Source of the DNA: Ramlibacter sp.
GTDB lineage: Bacteria > Pseudomonadota > Gammaproteobacteria > Burkholderiales > Burkholderiaceae_C
Direction of reading: 5' to 3'
DNA: 33,322 nt
Assembly (NCBI GenBank): GCA_013815685.1
Contig: JACDFR010000044.1
Coordinates: 1 to 33,322 of the forward strand
The notes beneath the pieces are model-generated. The model saw only the letters and a program-made list of their open reading frames with translations, had not been told where the DNA came from and did not search any database. Positions 11,343 to 22,626 of this stretch are shown one piece after another. How positions within the stretch are numbered: position 1 is the first letter of the stretch; the number at the start of each line of letters is the position of its first letter. Both the position numbers and the translations under genes were made by a program.

Positions 11343-13499
11343 ATGAGCACGCCTGAAATTCCGCCGGTCACCTTGCAGGAGTGGGCCAAAGCCGCGGCCA
11401 AGTCCGCACCCGGCGGTGCCGTCGAGGCGCTGAACTGGATGACGCCCGACGGCATCGCGGTCAAGCCGCTGTATACGGCAGACGACCTGAAGGGCCTGCC
11501 CTGTACCGACACCCTGCCCGGGTTCGAGCCCTACCTGCGCGGCCCGCAGGCCACCATGTATGCGGCCCGTCCCTGGACCGTGCGCCAGTACGCGGGGTTC
11601 TCCACGGCCGAGGAATCCAACGCCTTCTATCGCAAGGGTTTGGAGGCCGGCGGCCAGGGAGTATCGGTGGCGTTCGATCTGGCCACGCACCGCGGCTACG
11701 ACAGCGACCACCCGCGCGTGACCGGCGACGTAGGCAAGGCCGGCGTGGCCATCGACTCGGTCGAGGACATGAAGCTCCTGTTCGACGGTATTCCGCTGGA
11801 CAAGGTCAGCGTTTCCATGACGATGAATGGCGCCGTGCTGCCGGTGCTGGCGGGCTATGTGGTCGCCGCCGAGGAGCAGGGCGTTTCGCAGGACAAGCTG
11901 TCCGGGACCATCCAGAACGACATCCTCAAGGAGTTCATGGTCCGCAACACCTATATCTACCCGCCCAAGCCGAGCATGCGGATCATCGGCGACATCATCG
12001 AGTACACCGCGCGGAACATGCCGCGCTTCAATTCGATCTCGATCTCGGGCTACCACATGCAGGAAGCCGGCGCCAACCAGGCGCTGGAACTCGCCTTCAC
12101 GCTGGCCGACGGCAAGGAGTATGTCAAGACGGCGCTGGCCAAGGGACTGGATGTGGACGAATTCGCCGGGCGGCTTTCGTTCTTCTGGGCGATTGGCATG
12201 AACTTCTACCTGGAAGTCGCCAAGATGCGCGCGGCGCGGCTCTTGTGGTGGCGGATCATGAAGGGCTTCAATGCCAAGAGCGCCAAGAGCCTGATGCTGC
12301 GCACCCACTGCCAGACTTCGGGCTGGTCGCTGACCGAGCAGGACCCGTACAACAACATCGTGCGCACCGCCATCGAGGCCATGGCCGCGGTGTTCGGCGG
12401 CACGCAGTCGCTGCACACCAACTCGTTTGACGAAGCCATTGCGCTGCCGACCGAGTTCTCGGCGCGCATCGCCCGCAACACCCAGCTCATCATCCAGGAG
12501 GAAACCCACATCACCAATGTCGTCGACCCCTGGGCCGGCAGCTACATGATGGAAAAGCTGACGCAGGACATGGCGGATGCGGCCTGGAAGATCATCGAGG
12601 AGGTCGAATCCATGGGCGGCATGGTGCGCGCCGTCGACTCCGGCTGGGCCAAGCTCAAGATCGAAGCCGCCGCGGCGGAAAAGCAGGCGCGCATCGACTC
12701 GGGCAAGGACGTGATCGTTGGTGTCAACAAGTACCGGCTGGCCAAGGAAGATGCGGTCGAGATTCGCGAAGTCGACAATGTGATGGTGCGCGAGAACCAG
12801 ATCGCCCGGCTAGGGCGGGTTCGCGCCGGGCGCGACGGCGCAAAGGTGCAGGCGGCGCTGGACGCGCTGGCGGCGGCGGCCGAGAGTGGCGGCGGCAACC
12901 TGCTCGACCTCAGCATCCAGGCCGTGCGCTTGCGCGCGACTGTGGGCGAGGTTTCCGACGCGCTCGAGAAGGTGTTTGGGCGCCATCGCGCCGATACGCA
13001 AAAGGTGACCGGAGTGTATGCAGCCGCCTATGACTCGGCCGAGGGCTGGGACAAACTCAAGGCCGAAATCGCCGGCTTCGCGCAGGAGCAGGGCCGCCGC
13101 CCCCGCGTCATGATTTCCAAGCTCGGCCAGGACGGGCACGACCGCGGCGCCAAGGTGGTGGCGACGGCTTTCGCCGACCTCGGCTTCGACGTCGACATGG
13201 GGCCGCTGTTCCAGACTCCCGAGGAGTGCGCCCGCCAGGCGATCGAGAACGACGTGCATGCGGTGGGCGTTTCCACACTGGCCGCCGGGCACAAGACGCT
13301 GGTTCCCGCCATCATCGAAGAGTTGAAGAAGCAGGGCGCCGACGACATCATCGTTTTCGTGGGCGGCGTCATTCCGCAGCAGGACTACGAGTTTCTGTAT
13401 GCGTCGGGCGTGAAGGGCATCTATGGGCCCGGCACGCCCATCCCGGCCAGCGCCAAGGATGTGCTCGAGCAGATCAGGAAGGCCCTGGCCGCCCCATGA
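11343..13499 (+). CDS. scpA: Methylmalonyl-CoA mutase
   Basis: 718 residues, single-chain Sbm/MutB type. The catalytic TIM barrel holds [13 protein letters not shown], specific for methylmalonyl-CoA rather than isobutyryl- or ethylmalonyl-CoA mutases, and [19 protein letters not shown]. The C-terminal cobalamin domain (about 585-715) has DGHDRG with the lower-axial His. It interconverts (R)-methylmalonyl-CoA and succinyl-CoA using adenosylcobalamin. Its stop overlaps the meaB start (ATGA), and PCC genes follow, defining the propionate/branched-chain degradation operon. The single-subunit form implies a homodimer. The ATG at 11343 is placed just after the inverted repeat. Confidence 0.96.
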   Translation: MSTPEIPPVTLQEWAKAAAKSAPGGAVEALNWMTPDGIAVKPLYTADDLKGLPCTDTLPGFEPYLRGPQATMYAARPWTVRQYAGFSTAEESNAFYRKGLEAGGQGVSVAFDLATHRGYDSDHPRVTGDVGKAGVAIDSVEDMKLLFDGIPLDKVSVSMTMNGAVLPVLAGYVVAAEEQGVSQDKLSGTIQNDILKEFMVRNTYIYPPKPSMRIIGDIIEYTARNMPRFNSISISGYHMQEAGANQALELAFTLADGKEYVKTALAKGLDVDEFAGRLSFFWAIGMNFYLEVAKMRAARLLWWRIMKGFNAKSAKSLMLRTHCQTSGWSLTEQDPYNNIVRTAIEAMAAVFGGTQSLHTNSFDEAIALPTEFSARIARNTQLIIQEETHITNVVDPWAGSYMMEKLTQDMADAAWKIIEEVESMGGMVRAVDSGWAKLKIEAAAAEKQARIDSGKDVIVGVNKYRLAKEDAVEIREVDNVMVRENQIARLGRVRAGRDGAKVQAALDALAAAAESGGGNLLDLSIQAVRLRATVGEVSDALEKVFGRHRADTQKVTGVYAAAYDSAEGWDKLKAEIAGFAQEQGRRPRVMISKLGQDGHDRGAKVVATAFADLGFDVDMGPLFQTPEECARQAIENDVHAVGVSTLAAGHKTLVPAIIEELKKQGADDIIVFVGGVIPQQDYEFLYASGVKGIYGPGTPIPASAKDVLEQIRKALAAP

Positions 13500-14467
13500 A
13501 CGCGGCCGAACGCGTGCTCGCCAGATCAGGCACGGGGCAACGCCGTGCCATCGCCAAAGCCATCACCCTGCTGGAATCGACGCGCGCGGATCATCGTGCC
13601 CTGGCCGATGAAATGCTCACAGCCCTGCTGCCCCACACGGGAAAATCGTTCCGGCTCGGCATCAGCGGTGTGCCGGGCGTCGGTAAAAGCACATTCATCG
13701 AAGGCATCGGCCTCCTGCTCATTGCCAAGGGGCATCGGGTGGCGGTGCTGACCATCGATCCATCCAGCACCGTGTCGGGCGGCTCGATCCTGGGCGACAA
13801 GACACGCATGGAAAGGCTGTCCGTGCACGAGCAGGCGTTCATCCGGCCCAGTCCCTCCAGCGGGACGCTCGGGGGCGTGGCCGAAAAGACGCGCGAAGCC
13901 ATTTTGGTGTGCGAAGCGGCGGGCTACGACATCGTCATCGTCGAAACCGTGGGCGTCGGCCAGAGCGAGATCGCCGTCGCCGGCATGACCGACATGTTTG
14001 TCCTGATGCAGCTGCCCAACGCCGGTGACGACCTGCAGGCCATCAAGAAGGGCGTGATGGAACTGGCCGACCTGGTCGTCATCAACAAGGCCGACCTGGA
14101 TCTCGACGCGGCAACCCGCGCCCAGGCACAGATCACCAGTGCACTGCACCTGCTCGCGCGCCACGCCCGCGCCCCTCAAGTGCTGCAGCTCAGCGCCTTG
14201 CTGGGGCAGGGCGTGGATGATTTCTGGAGCGCCGTGGCCGAATTCAAGAACCTGCGGGGTGCGAGCGGCCAGCTTGCTGCGCGCCGGCAGAACCAGTCCC
14301 TCGCCTGGATGTGGGAGCGCATCGAAACCGGACTGAAGCAGGCTTTCAGGCACAACCCCGAGGTCCAGCGTTTGCTGCCCGCCGTGACATCCGATGTCGC
14401 GCAAGGCCGGCTGCCGGCCTCGACGGCTGCCCGGCGCCTTCTCGACAAGCACATGCACCTGAACTAG
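13496..14467 (+). CDS. meaB: MeaB/ArgK-type G-protein chaperone of the mutase
   Basis: 323 residues with Walker [10 protein letters not shown] (58-66), switch regions ([27 protein letters not shown]) and base-recognition NKAD. MeaB/MMAA proteins load adenosylcobalamin into methylmalonyl-CoA mutase and protect it from inactivation, with GTP hydrolysis gating. The start overlaps the mutase stop by four bases, so translation is coupled. An upstream in-frame extension back to 13226 lies inside the mutase gene and is not real. Confidence 0.95.
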   Translation: MNAAERVLARSGTGQRRAIAKAITLLESTRADHRALADEMLTALLPHTGKSFRLGISGVPGVGKSTFIEGIGLLLIAKGHRVAVLTIDPSSTVSGGSILGDKTRMERLSVHEQAFIRPSPSSGTLGGVAEKTREAILVCEAAGYDIVIVETVGVGQSEIAVAGMTDMFVLMQLPNAGDDLQAIKKGVMELADLVVINKADLDLDAATRAQAQITSALHLLARHARAPQVLQLSALLGQGVDDFWSAVAEFKNLRGASGQLAARRQNQSLAWMWERIETGLKQAFRHNPEVQRLLPAVTSDVAQGRLPASTAARRLLDKHMHLN

Positions 14468-14478
14468 AAAGACCGACA

Positions 14479-16011
<1,533 letters not shown>

Positions 16012-16020
16012 AAATGGCCC

Positions 16021-16085
16021 ACCCCCAAAGCGCCCTCGGCGCCTCCCCCTCAAGGGGGCGCAACCAGCGGCCCGGCAAAGCCGGT
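16021..16085. repeat. C-rich palindromic intergenic repeat (copy 1)
   Basis: GCCTCCCCCTCAAGGGGGCG forms a tight CCCCCT/AGGGGG stem (16045-16058), followed by CAACCAGCGGCCCGGCAAAG. Related C-rich palindromes lie at about 20610-20690 and 22550-22590. They look like a dispersed REP-type element of Comamonadaceae-like genomes, here between pccB and pccA. Confidence 0.6.
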
Positions 16086-16128
16086 TCCGCGGTCGCCCCC
16101 GCGAAGATCTGCCGGACGGAGAAGACCT

Positions 16129-18177
16129 GTGTTTGAAAAAATTCTTATCGCCAACCGCGGCGAAATCGCCTGCCGCGTCATCAGGACCGCCAGGAAAATG
16201 GGCATCAAGACGGTGGCGGTGTATTCCGATGCCGACCGTGATGCGCGCCACGTCGGGCTGGCCGACGAGGCCGTGCATATCGGCGCGGCGCCCAGCCGCG
16301 ACAGCTACCTGCAGGCCGACCGGATCATCGCCGCCTGCAAGCAGACGGGCGCGCAGGCGGTGCATCCTGGGTACGGCTTCCTCAGCGAGAACGAAGCCTT
16401 TGCCCGGCGGGTCGAGGAAGAGGGCATCGTCTTCATCGGCCCCAAGCACTATTCCATTGCCGCCATGGGCGACAAGATCGCCTCGAAGAAACTGGCCAAC
16501 GAGGCCAGGGTCAACACCATTCCCGGCTGGAACGACGCGATCGAGACCGCCGAGCGCGCCGTCGCGATCGCCAGGGACATCGGGTACCCCGTGATGATCA
16601 AGGCGTCCGCCGGCGGCGGCGGCAAGGGCCTTCGCGTGGCATTCAACGACAAGGACGCCCTCGAGGGCTTCACCTCCTGCCGCAACGAAGCACGCAACAG
16701 TTTCGGCGATGACCGGGTATTTATCGAGAAGTTCGTGGAGGAGCCGCGCCACATCGAGATCCAGGTGCTGGGCGACAGCCAGGGTAGCGTCATCTACCTG
16801 AACGAGCGCGAATGCTCGATCCAGCGCCGCCACCAGAAGGTGATCGAGGAAGCGCCTTCGCCCTTCATCAGCGAGGCGACCCGCAAGGCCATGGGCGAAC
16901 AGGCCGTGGCGCTGGCCAAGGCCGTCAAATACCAGAGCGCGGGGACGGTGGAGTTTGTGGTCGGCAAGGACCAGAGCTTCTTTTTCCTCGAGATGAATAC
17001 CCGGCTCCAGGTGGAGCATCCGGTCACCGAGTGCATCACCGGGCTGGACCTGGTGGAACTCATGATCCGTGTCGCGGCGGGCGAGCCATTGCCCATCAGC
17101 CAGGCCGAGGTCAGGCGTAACGGCTGGGCGATCGAATGCCGGATCAACGCGGAAGACCCGTTTCGCAACTTCCTGCCGAGCACCGGCCGCCTGGTCCGCT
17201 TCCAGCCACCCAAGGAGAGCATGTGGGCGGCCGATGCCGAACACCTCAATGGCGTGCGTGTCGACACCGGTGTCCTGGACGGCGGCGAAATCCCCCTGTA
17301 TTACGACTCGATGATCGCCAAGCTCATCGTGCACGGGCAGGACCGCGACGACGCCATTGCGAAGATGCGCGAAGCACTCAACGGCTTCGTCATCCGGGGC
17401 ATTTCCAGCAATATTCCTTTCCAGGCCGCACTGCTCGCCCATCCCAGGTTCATCGCGGGCGACTTCAACACCGGCTTCATCGCCGAACATTACGGCAGCG
17501 GCTTTCGTGCCGAGGACGTTCCGCACGAGGATCCCGACTTCCTGGTGGCCCTGGCTGCGTACGTAAATCGCCGCAACCTCCAGCGCGCCGCCGGTATCGG
17601 CGGCCAGCTGCCGGGGCACGAGTTCGTCGTCGGGGAAGAATTCGTTGCCGTGCTGCTGGATGCCAAGGGCCAGCACCGGCGGCAGCCGGCCACGGTGCGT
17701 GATTTCCAGGCTCAATCGGGTTCCAGCGCGGTCGAGACGGCGGGCAAGCGCTACGAGATCTGCACCAGCTGGCACATGGGCGGCGCGCGGATTCGCGGCA
17801 CGGCCAACGGCAAGGCGTTCACCGCGCAGGTGGAGCGGGGCGTGGGCAAGAACCCGCTGGCGATTCGCATCATCCACAACGGCACGCGCCTGGATGCGCT
17901 GGTGCTGACCCCGCGCGCGGCACGCCTGCATGCGCTGATGCCTTACAAGGCGCCGCCGGACATGAGCCGCTATGTCCTGTCGCCCATGCCGGGGTTGCTG
18001 GTCGATGTAGCGGTGCAACCGGGGCAGCAGGTCCAGGCGGGCGAGCGGGTCGCGGTCATCGAGGCGATGAAGATGGAGAATGTGCTGTTCGCCGCCGCGG
18101 ACGGCGTGGTGGGCAAGGTGCTGGCCAGCAAGGGTGAAAGCCTCGCCGTGGACCAGCCCATTGTCGAGTTCGTCTGA
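16129..18177 (+). CDS. pccA: Propionyl-CoA carboxylase alpha subunit (biotin carboxylase)
   Basis: 682 residues, GTG start at 16129. Biotin carboxylase domain: [21 protein letters not shown]-grasp glycine loop [27 protein letters not shown]; then the PCC-type BT linker domain; then the biotinyl domain with EAMKMEN, whose Lys carries biotin, at the very C-terminus. It carboxylates biotin with bicarbonate and ATP for the beta subunit. The 117-bp gap from pccB holds a palindromic repeat but no clear terminator, so co-transcription is likely. Confidence 0.95.
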   Translation: MFEKILIANRGEIACRVIRTARKMGIKTVAVYSDADRDARHVGLADEAVHIGAAPSRDSYLQADRIIAACKQTGAQAVHPGYGFLSENEAFARRVEEEGIVFIGPKHYSIAAMGDKIASKKLANEARVNTIPGWNDAIETAERAVAIARDIGYPVMIKASAGGGGKGLRVAFNDKDALEGFTSCRNEARNSFGDDRVFIEKFVEEPRHIEIQVLGDSQGSVIYLNERECSIQRRHQKVIEEAPSPFISEATRKAMGEQAVALAKAVKYQSAGTVEFVVGKDQSFFFLEMNTRLQVEHPVTECITGLDLVELMIRVAAGEPLPISQAEVRRNGWAIECRINAEDPFRNFLPSTGRLVRFQPPKESMWAADAEHLNGVRVDTGVLDGGEIPLYYDSMIAKLIVHGQDRDDAIAKMREALNGFVIRGISSNIPFQAALLAHPRFIAGDFNTGFIAEHYGSGFRAEDVPHEDPDFLVALAAYVNRRNLQRAAGIGGQLPGHEFVVGEEFVAVLLDAKGQHRRQPATVRDFQAQSGSSAVETAGKRYEICTSWHMGGARIRGTANGKAFTAQVERGVGKNPLAIRIIHNGTRLDALVLTPRAARLHALMPYKAPPDMSRYVLSPMPGLLVDVAVQPGQQVQAGERVAVIEAMKMENVLFAAADGVVGKVLASKGESLAVDQPIVEFV

Positions 18178-18185
18178 GGCCCGTC

Positions 18186-18680
18186 ATGACCCAGCGCCCC
18201 TTTAAGGTTCTCGGCATCCAGCAGATCGCCATCGGCGGCCCGGACAAGAACAGGCTGCAAAGACTGTGGGTCCAGCTGTTCGGCCTGGAGGTCACCGGTA
18301 CGTTCAGGAGCGCCAGCGAAAACGTCGATGAGGACATCTGCTCCCTGGGCACCGGGCCTTTCAAGGTCGAAGTGGACCTGATGCAGCCGCTCGACCCCGA
18401 CAGGAAGCCGGCCGTTCACCAGACGCCGCTCAACCATGTGGGCCTGTGGATCGACGACCTCCCCCGGGCGGTGGAATGGCTGAGCGGGCATGGGGTGCGG
18501 TTCGCCCCCGGGGGGATACGCCGCGGGGCGGCGGGCTTCGATATCTGCTTCATCCATCCCAAGGGCAACGAAGAAAGCCCCGTCGGCGGAGAAGGTGTCC
18601 TGATCGAGCTGGTGCAGGCGCCGGCTGAGGTCGTGACGGCGTTCGCCAGGCTGGCCGCGGCACCTTTGATAACAAACTGA
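18186..18680 (+). CDS. Methylmalonyl-CoA epimerase-like VOC protein
   Basis: 164 residues, two betaalphabetabetabeta modules. Its place directly after pccA (8-bp gap) and the pattern [18 protein letters not shown] ... GVLIELVQ fit methylmalonyl-CoA epimerase, which converts (S)- to (R)-methylmalonyl-CoA for the mutase. Of the metal ligands, His84 and Glu141 are present, but the first one is Gln13 (IQQIAIGG in place of ..HI.I.V). That substitution leaves open whether it is a true epimerase or a related glyoxalase-fold enzyme. A perfect hairpin follows the stop. Confidence 0.75.
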   Translation: MTQRPFKVLGIQQIAIGGPDKNRLQRLWVQLFGLEVTGTFRSASENVDEDICSLGTGPFKVEVDLMQPLDPDRKPAVHQTPLNHVGLWIDDLPRAVEWLSGHGVRFAPGGIRRGAAGFDICFIHPKGNEESPVGGEGVLIELVQAPAEVVTAFARLAAAPLITN

Positions 18681-18685
18681 CCCCC

Positions 18686-18709
18686 TCGGGGAATCCCCGA
18701 AGAGCTTTT
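18686..18709 (+). terminator. Likely rho-independent terminator of the propionate operon
   Basis: TCGGGG-AAT-CCCCGA is a perfect 6-bp stem with a 3-nt loop, followed by AGAGCTTTTG. It begins 5 bp after the epimerase-like gene. The T-run is short, so termination may be partial. Confidence 0.55.
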
Positions 18710-18807
18710 GCGGGCGGCGCAGGCGTAGACTGGCGCCGGGGCGCACCGCCCCGCAGAGCCGAGCGCTCCCTTTCCGGGCGGGCCGGCCATGCCAGGGAGA
18801 CCCAGCT

Positions 18808-20706
18808 TTGCAGCGAACCGATATTGCCAACCCGTCCTATTTCCACAAGGTCGTCGATTGCCAATGGGCGTGCCCCGCCCACACCCCCGTACCCGAATAC
18901 ATCCGGCTGATCGCACAAGGCCGCTACGGTGACGCCTACATGATCAACTGGGCGTCGAACGTCTTCCCGGGAATCCTGGGACGCACCTGCGACAGGCCGT
19001 GCGAGCCGGCCTGCCGCCGCGGGAGGGTGGAAGAAAACAACACGGGGCAGCCCGAGCCGGTTGCCATTTGCCGCTTGAAGCGCGTCGCCGCCGACCTGAA
19101 GGAGGACGTGACCCATCGCATGCCCAAGGTGGGCCCGAAGAACGGCAAGCGCATCGCCTGCATCGGCGCCGGGCCGGCTTCTCTGACCGTCGCCCGCGAC
19201 CTTGCGCCACTGGGCTATGAGGTGACGGTGTTCGATGGCGAAGCCAAGGCCGGCGGTTTCATCCGCACGCAGATCCCGCGTTTTCGCCTGCCCGAGTCGG
19301 TGATCGACGAAGAGACAGGCTACATCCTCGACCTGGGGGTGCAATTTCGCAGCGGCGAGCGCATCGAATCGATGAAGGCGCTGATGGCGCAGGGCTGGGA
19401 CGCCATCTTCGTGGGCTGCGGCGCACCGCGCGGGCGCAACCTCGAGATTCCGGGCCGCGAAGAGGCAGCGGCCAACATCCACATCGGCATCGACTGGCTG
19501 GCCTCCGTCTCGTTCGGCCATGTGACGACGATCGGCAGGCGCGTGATCGTGCTGGGCGGCGGCAATACCGCCATGGATTGCTGCCGTTCAGCGCGGCGGC
19601 TGGGCGGCGCGGACGTCAAGGTCATCGTGCGCAGCGGCTTCGAGGAGATGAAAGCCTCACCTTGGGAGAAGGAAGACGCGATGCACGAGGGCATCCCGAT
19701 CGTGAACTATCACGTGCCCAAGGCCTTCGTGCACCACGACGGCAAGCTGCAGGGCATGACCTTCGAGATCGTGAAGGCGGTCTACGACGAAAAGGGCCGG
19801 CGCAAGCTGGTGCCCACCGGCGAGCCCGACGCCTTCTTCGAGTGCGACGACGTGCTGGTGGCGGTCGGGCAGGAAAACGCCTTTCCCTGGATCGAGCGCG
19901 ACAGCGGCGTCGTGTTCGACGAATGGGGGTTGCCGGCGCTGGTCAAGGAGACATTCCAGTCGACGGTTCCCAGTATCTTCTTTGGCGGCGATGCGGCGTT
20001 CGGTCCCAAGAACATCATCACGGCCGTCGCCCATGGGCATGAGGCGGCCGTGTCCATCGATCGCTTCCTGCATGCGCAGGACACGTACGTGCGCCCGGCG
20101 CCGATGACCAATCTGGTCTCGCAGAAGATGGGCATTCACGAGTGGAGCTATGACAACGATACAGTCAACGACACACGCTACAAGGTGCCGTGGGCCAAGG
20201 CCGAGCAGGCGCTGGCCAGCATCAAGGTGGAAGTCGAGCTGGGGTTCGATGTCGCCACTGCCGTCAAGGAGGCAGGGCGCTGCCTGAACTGCGACGTACA
20301 GACGGTCTTTGTCGAGCCCGCCTGCATCGAATGCGATGCCTGTGTCGATATCTGCCCCATGGACTGCATCAGTTTCACCATCAACGGGGAGGAGCCTGAC
20401 TTGCGCACACGGCTCAAGGCGCCGGCCTTGAACCTGACCCAGGACCTGTATGTGTCGGGCGGGCTGAAAACCGGCCGCGTGATGGTCAAGGACGAGGATG
20501 TGTGCCTGCACTGCGGTTTGTGCGCCGAGCGCTGCCCGACGGGCGCCTGGGACATGCAGAAGTTCCTGCTCAAGATGACGCCGGCGGGCCCTGCTTGCCG
20601 CGACGACGTGGGATCGAGCGCCGCCGGGCCGCACCAAGGCGCGAAGGCTCCCTCGGGGGGCGGCGCAGTACACCAAGCGACAGGCGCGAGGGCTCGGCAG
20701 GCATGA
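18808..20706 (+). CDS. GltD-like NAD(P) oxidoreductase fused to a 2x[4Fe-4S] ferredoxin
   Basis: 632 residues, TTG start with AGGGAGA upstream. N-terminal Fer4_20-type cysteines (DCQWACP ... GRTCDRPCEPACRR), then FAD-binding IGAGPASLTVARDL and NAD(P)-binding VLGGGNTAMDC as in the glutamate synthase small subunit. A C-terminal ferredoxin has two clusters: CIECDACVDICPMDC and CLHCGLCAERCPTGAW. The next two genes encode a 2-oxoacid:ferredoxin oxidoreductase, so this protein probably shuttles electrons between that enzyme and NAD(P)H, like KorC of the NADP-linked 2-oxoglutarate oxidoreductase in Thauera/Azoarcus. The last ~35 residues are unrelated to ferredoxins and come from a C-rich intergenic repeat. 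Its stop overlaps the next start (ATGA). Confidence 0.85.
   Translation: MQRTDIANPSYFHKVVDCQWACPAHTPVPEYIRLIAQGRYGDAYMINWASNVFPGILGRTCDRPCEPACRRGRVEENNTGQPEPVAICRLKRVAADLKEDVTHRMPKVGPKNGKRIACIGAGPASLTVARDLAPLGYEVTVFDGEAKAGGFIRTQIPRFRLPESVIDEETGYILDLGVQFRSGERIESMKALMAQGWDAIFVGCGAPRGRNLEIPGREEAAANIHIGIDWLASVSFGHVTTIGRRVIVLGGGNTAMDCCRSARRLGGADVKVIVRSGFEEMKASPWEKEDAMHEGIPIVNYHVPKAFVHHDGKLQGMTFEIVKAVYDEKGRRKLVPTGEPDAFFECDDVLVAVGQENAFPWIERDSGVVFDEWGLPALVKETFQSTVPSIFFGGDAAFGPKNIITAVAHGHEAAVSIDRFLHAQDTYVRPAPMTNLVSQKMGIHEWSYDNDTVNDTRYKVPWAKAEQALASIKVEVELGFDVATAVKEAGRCLNCDVQTVFVEPACIECDACVDICPMDCISFTINGEEPDLRTRLKAPALNLTQDLYVSGGLKTGRVMVKDEDVCLHCGLCAERCPTGAWDMQKFLLKMTPAGPACRDDVGSSAAGPHQGAKAPSGGGAVHQATGARARQA
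20610..20690. repeat. C-rich intergenic repeat inside the 3' end of a gene (copy 2)
   Basis: The stretch with GCCGCCGGGCCGCACCAAGG ... GGCTCCCTCGGGGGGCGGCG resembles the dispersed palindromic repeat between other genes here. It is translated as the C-terminal tail of the GltD/ferredoxin fusion, after the last recognisable ferredoxin residues. Confidence 0.5.
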
Positions 20707-22547
20707 ACACGATAGAAGCCGTCAACGATTTCGTCATCAAGTTCGCCAACGTCAACGGGTCGGGATCGGCCAGCGCGAATGAATTGTTCGCCAAGGCCAT
20801 CCTGCGCATGGGTGTGCCGGTGAGCCCGCGCAACATCTTTCCCAGCAATATCCAGGGCCTGCCGACCTGGTACGAGGTACGGGTCTGCGAGAAGGGCTAT
20901 CTGGGGCGGCGCGGCGGCATCGACATGATGGTGGCGATGAACCCGCAGACCTGGGACGCCGATGTGGCCGAGCTGGAGCCGGGCGGCTACCTTTTCTACG
21001 ACAGCACGCGGCCGCTGCCGCCCGAGAAGTTCCGCGGCGACATCAACATCATCGGCATGCCGCTCACGGAAATCTGCAACGCGGTCTACAGCGATCCGCG
21101 CCAGCGCCAGCTGTTCAAGAATATCGTGTATGTCGGGGCGCTCTCGGTGCTGCTGAAGATCGAGCCCGAAGTGATCGAGAAATTGATCGGGGAGCAGTAC
21201 AAAGGCAAGGAAAAACTGCTGGCCTCGAATGTGCAGGCGCTGCACCTGGGCCGCGACTTCGCCCGGGAACATCTCAAGGCGCCGCTGGGTATCCGGGTGC
21301 GCCGGTCCAACAAGGTCGGGAACCAGATCTTTGTCGACGGCAACAGCGCCGCGGCCTTGGGCTGTGTCTATGGCGGGGCCACCGTTGCAGCCTGGTATCC
21401 CATCACCCCGTCGTCCTCGGTGGCCGAGGCTTTCCAGAAATACTGCGGCAAGTTGCGCGTGGATCCGGCCACCGGCCAGAACCGCTACGCCATCGTGCAG
21501 GCGGAGGACGAAATAGCCTCCATTGGCATGGTGGTCGGCGCGGGGTGGAACGGCGCCCGCGCGTTCACGGCCACGTCGGGGCCCGGCGTATCGCTGATGA
21601 CCGAATTCATCGGTTTGGCGTACTTTGCAGAAATCCCGGTGACCATCATCAACGTGCAGCGCGGCGGCCCGTCGACCGGCATGCCGACGCGTACCCAGCA
21701 GGCCGATATTCTTTCCTGCGCCTACGCTTCGCACGGCGACACCAAGCACGTGCTGCTGCTGCCGGAAGACCCCCATGAATGCTTCGAGCACGCGGCCTGC
21801 GCGCTCGACCTGGCCGACCGGCTCCAGACACCGGTGTTCCTGATGACCGACCTCGATATCGGCATGAACCAGCGGCTGTGCCGGCCTTTTGCCTGGGACG
21901 AGGGGCGCGGCTACGATCGCGGCAAGGTGATGACCGCCGAAGAGCTGGAGGCGGGCAAGGACTTCGGCCGCTACAAGGACGTGGACGGCGACGGTATTCC
22001 CTGGCGCACCCTGCCGGGCACGCATCCCACCAGGGGGAGCTACTTCACCCGCGGCACCACGCGCGACCCGTACGCCCGATATTCCGAGCGCGGTCCGGAC
22101 TACATCTACAACGTCGAGCGGCTGCTGAAGAAATTCCAGACCGCTGCGAGCCTGGTGCCGCAACCGGTGATCCGGGCGGCGGCCCGGAAGACACGGCTGG
22201 GCGTCATCTACTACGGCTCGACCAGCCCGGCCATGCACGAAGCACTGGACGTGCTGGCAACCGCCGGCATCCATGTCGACGCCTTGCGCCTGCGGGCGTT
22301 CCCGTTTCCGCAGAGCGTCGCCCAGTTTCTCGCCGAGCACGAAGAGGTGTTCGTGGTGGAGCAAAACCGCGACGCCCAGATGCGCAGCCTGCTGGTCAAC
22401 GAGTTCGATGCCGACCCGGCCAGGCTGATCCGTGTCCTGCATTTCGATGGCACCCCCATCACCGCGCGATCGATCACCCACGCCATCACCGAGCATGTGC
22501 ACGCCGAGGTGGTTGCGCCCATGCGCCGGGCGAAGGAAAAAATATGA
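20703..22547 (+). CDS. 2-oxoacid:acceptor oxidoreductase, gamma-alpha fusion
   Basis: 614 residues. The first ~190 form the gamma domain (GSGSASANELFAKAILRMG; YEVRVCEKGYLGRRGG), and residues from about 205 the alpha domain (GNSAAALGCVYGGATVAAWYPITPSSSVAEAF; AFTATSGPGVSLMTEFIGLA; QRGGPSTGMPTRTQQADIL). The wording matches KorA-type (2-oxoglutarate) rather than pyruvate enzymes. With the beta subunit it makes a TPP- and Fe-S-dependent enzyme that oxidises a 2-oxoacid to acyl-CoA plus CO2, or runs in reverse. Its start overlaps the upstream GltD/ferredoxin gene. Substrate is inferred; the neighbouring succinyl-CoA-forming operon fits 2-oxoglutarate. Confidence 0.85.
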   Translation: MNTIEAVNDFVIKFANVNGSGSASANELFAKAILRMGVPVSPRNIFPSNIQGLPTWYEVRVCEKGYLGRRGGIDMMVAMNPQTWDADVAELEPGGYLFYDSTRPLPPEKFRGDINIIGMPLTEICNAVYSDPRQRQLFKNIVYVGALSVLLKIEPEVIEKLIGEQYKGKEKLLASNVQALHLGRDFAREHLKAPLGIRVRRSNKVGNQIFVDGNSAAALGCVYGGATVAAWYPITPSSSVAEAFQKYCGKLRVDPATGQNRYAIVQAEDEIASIGMVVGAGWNGARAFTATSGPGVSLMTEFIGLAYFAEIPVTIINVQRGGPSTGMPTRTQQADILSCAYASHGDTKHVLLLPEDPHECFEHAACALDLADRLQTPVFLMTDLDIGMNQRLCRPFAWDEGRGYDRGKVMTAEELEAGKDFGRYKDVDGDGIPWRTLPGTHPTRGSYFTRGTTRDPYARYSERGPDYIYNVERLLKKFQTAASLVPQPVIRAAARKTRLGVIYYGSTSPAMHEALDVLATAGIHVDALRLRAFPFPQSVAQFLAEHEEVFVVEQNRDAQMRSLLVNEFDADPARLIRVLHFDGTPITARSITHAITEHVHAEVVAPMRRAKEKI

Positions 22548-22549
22548 GC

Positions 22550-22612
22550 CCCCACGCTCACGATCTTTCGCTGCCCCCCGAGGGGGCGCCGGCCTCCTTC
22601 GAGGCAGCTCGT
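22550..22612. repeat. C-rich palindromic intergenic repeat (copy 3)
   Basis: CCCCCACGCTCACGATCTTT ... CGCTGCCCCCCGAGGGGGCG is the most canonical copy: a CCCCC/GGGGG stem with a GA loop (22575-22586). It separates the alpha and beta genes by 79 bp and may modulate translation or mRNA stability between them. Confidence 0.65.
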
Positions 22613-22626
22613 CAAAAGGCCGCTGT

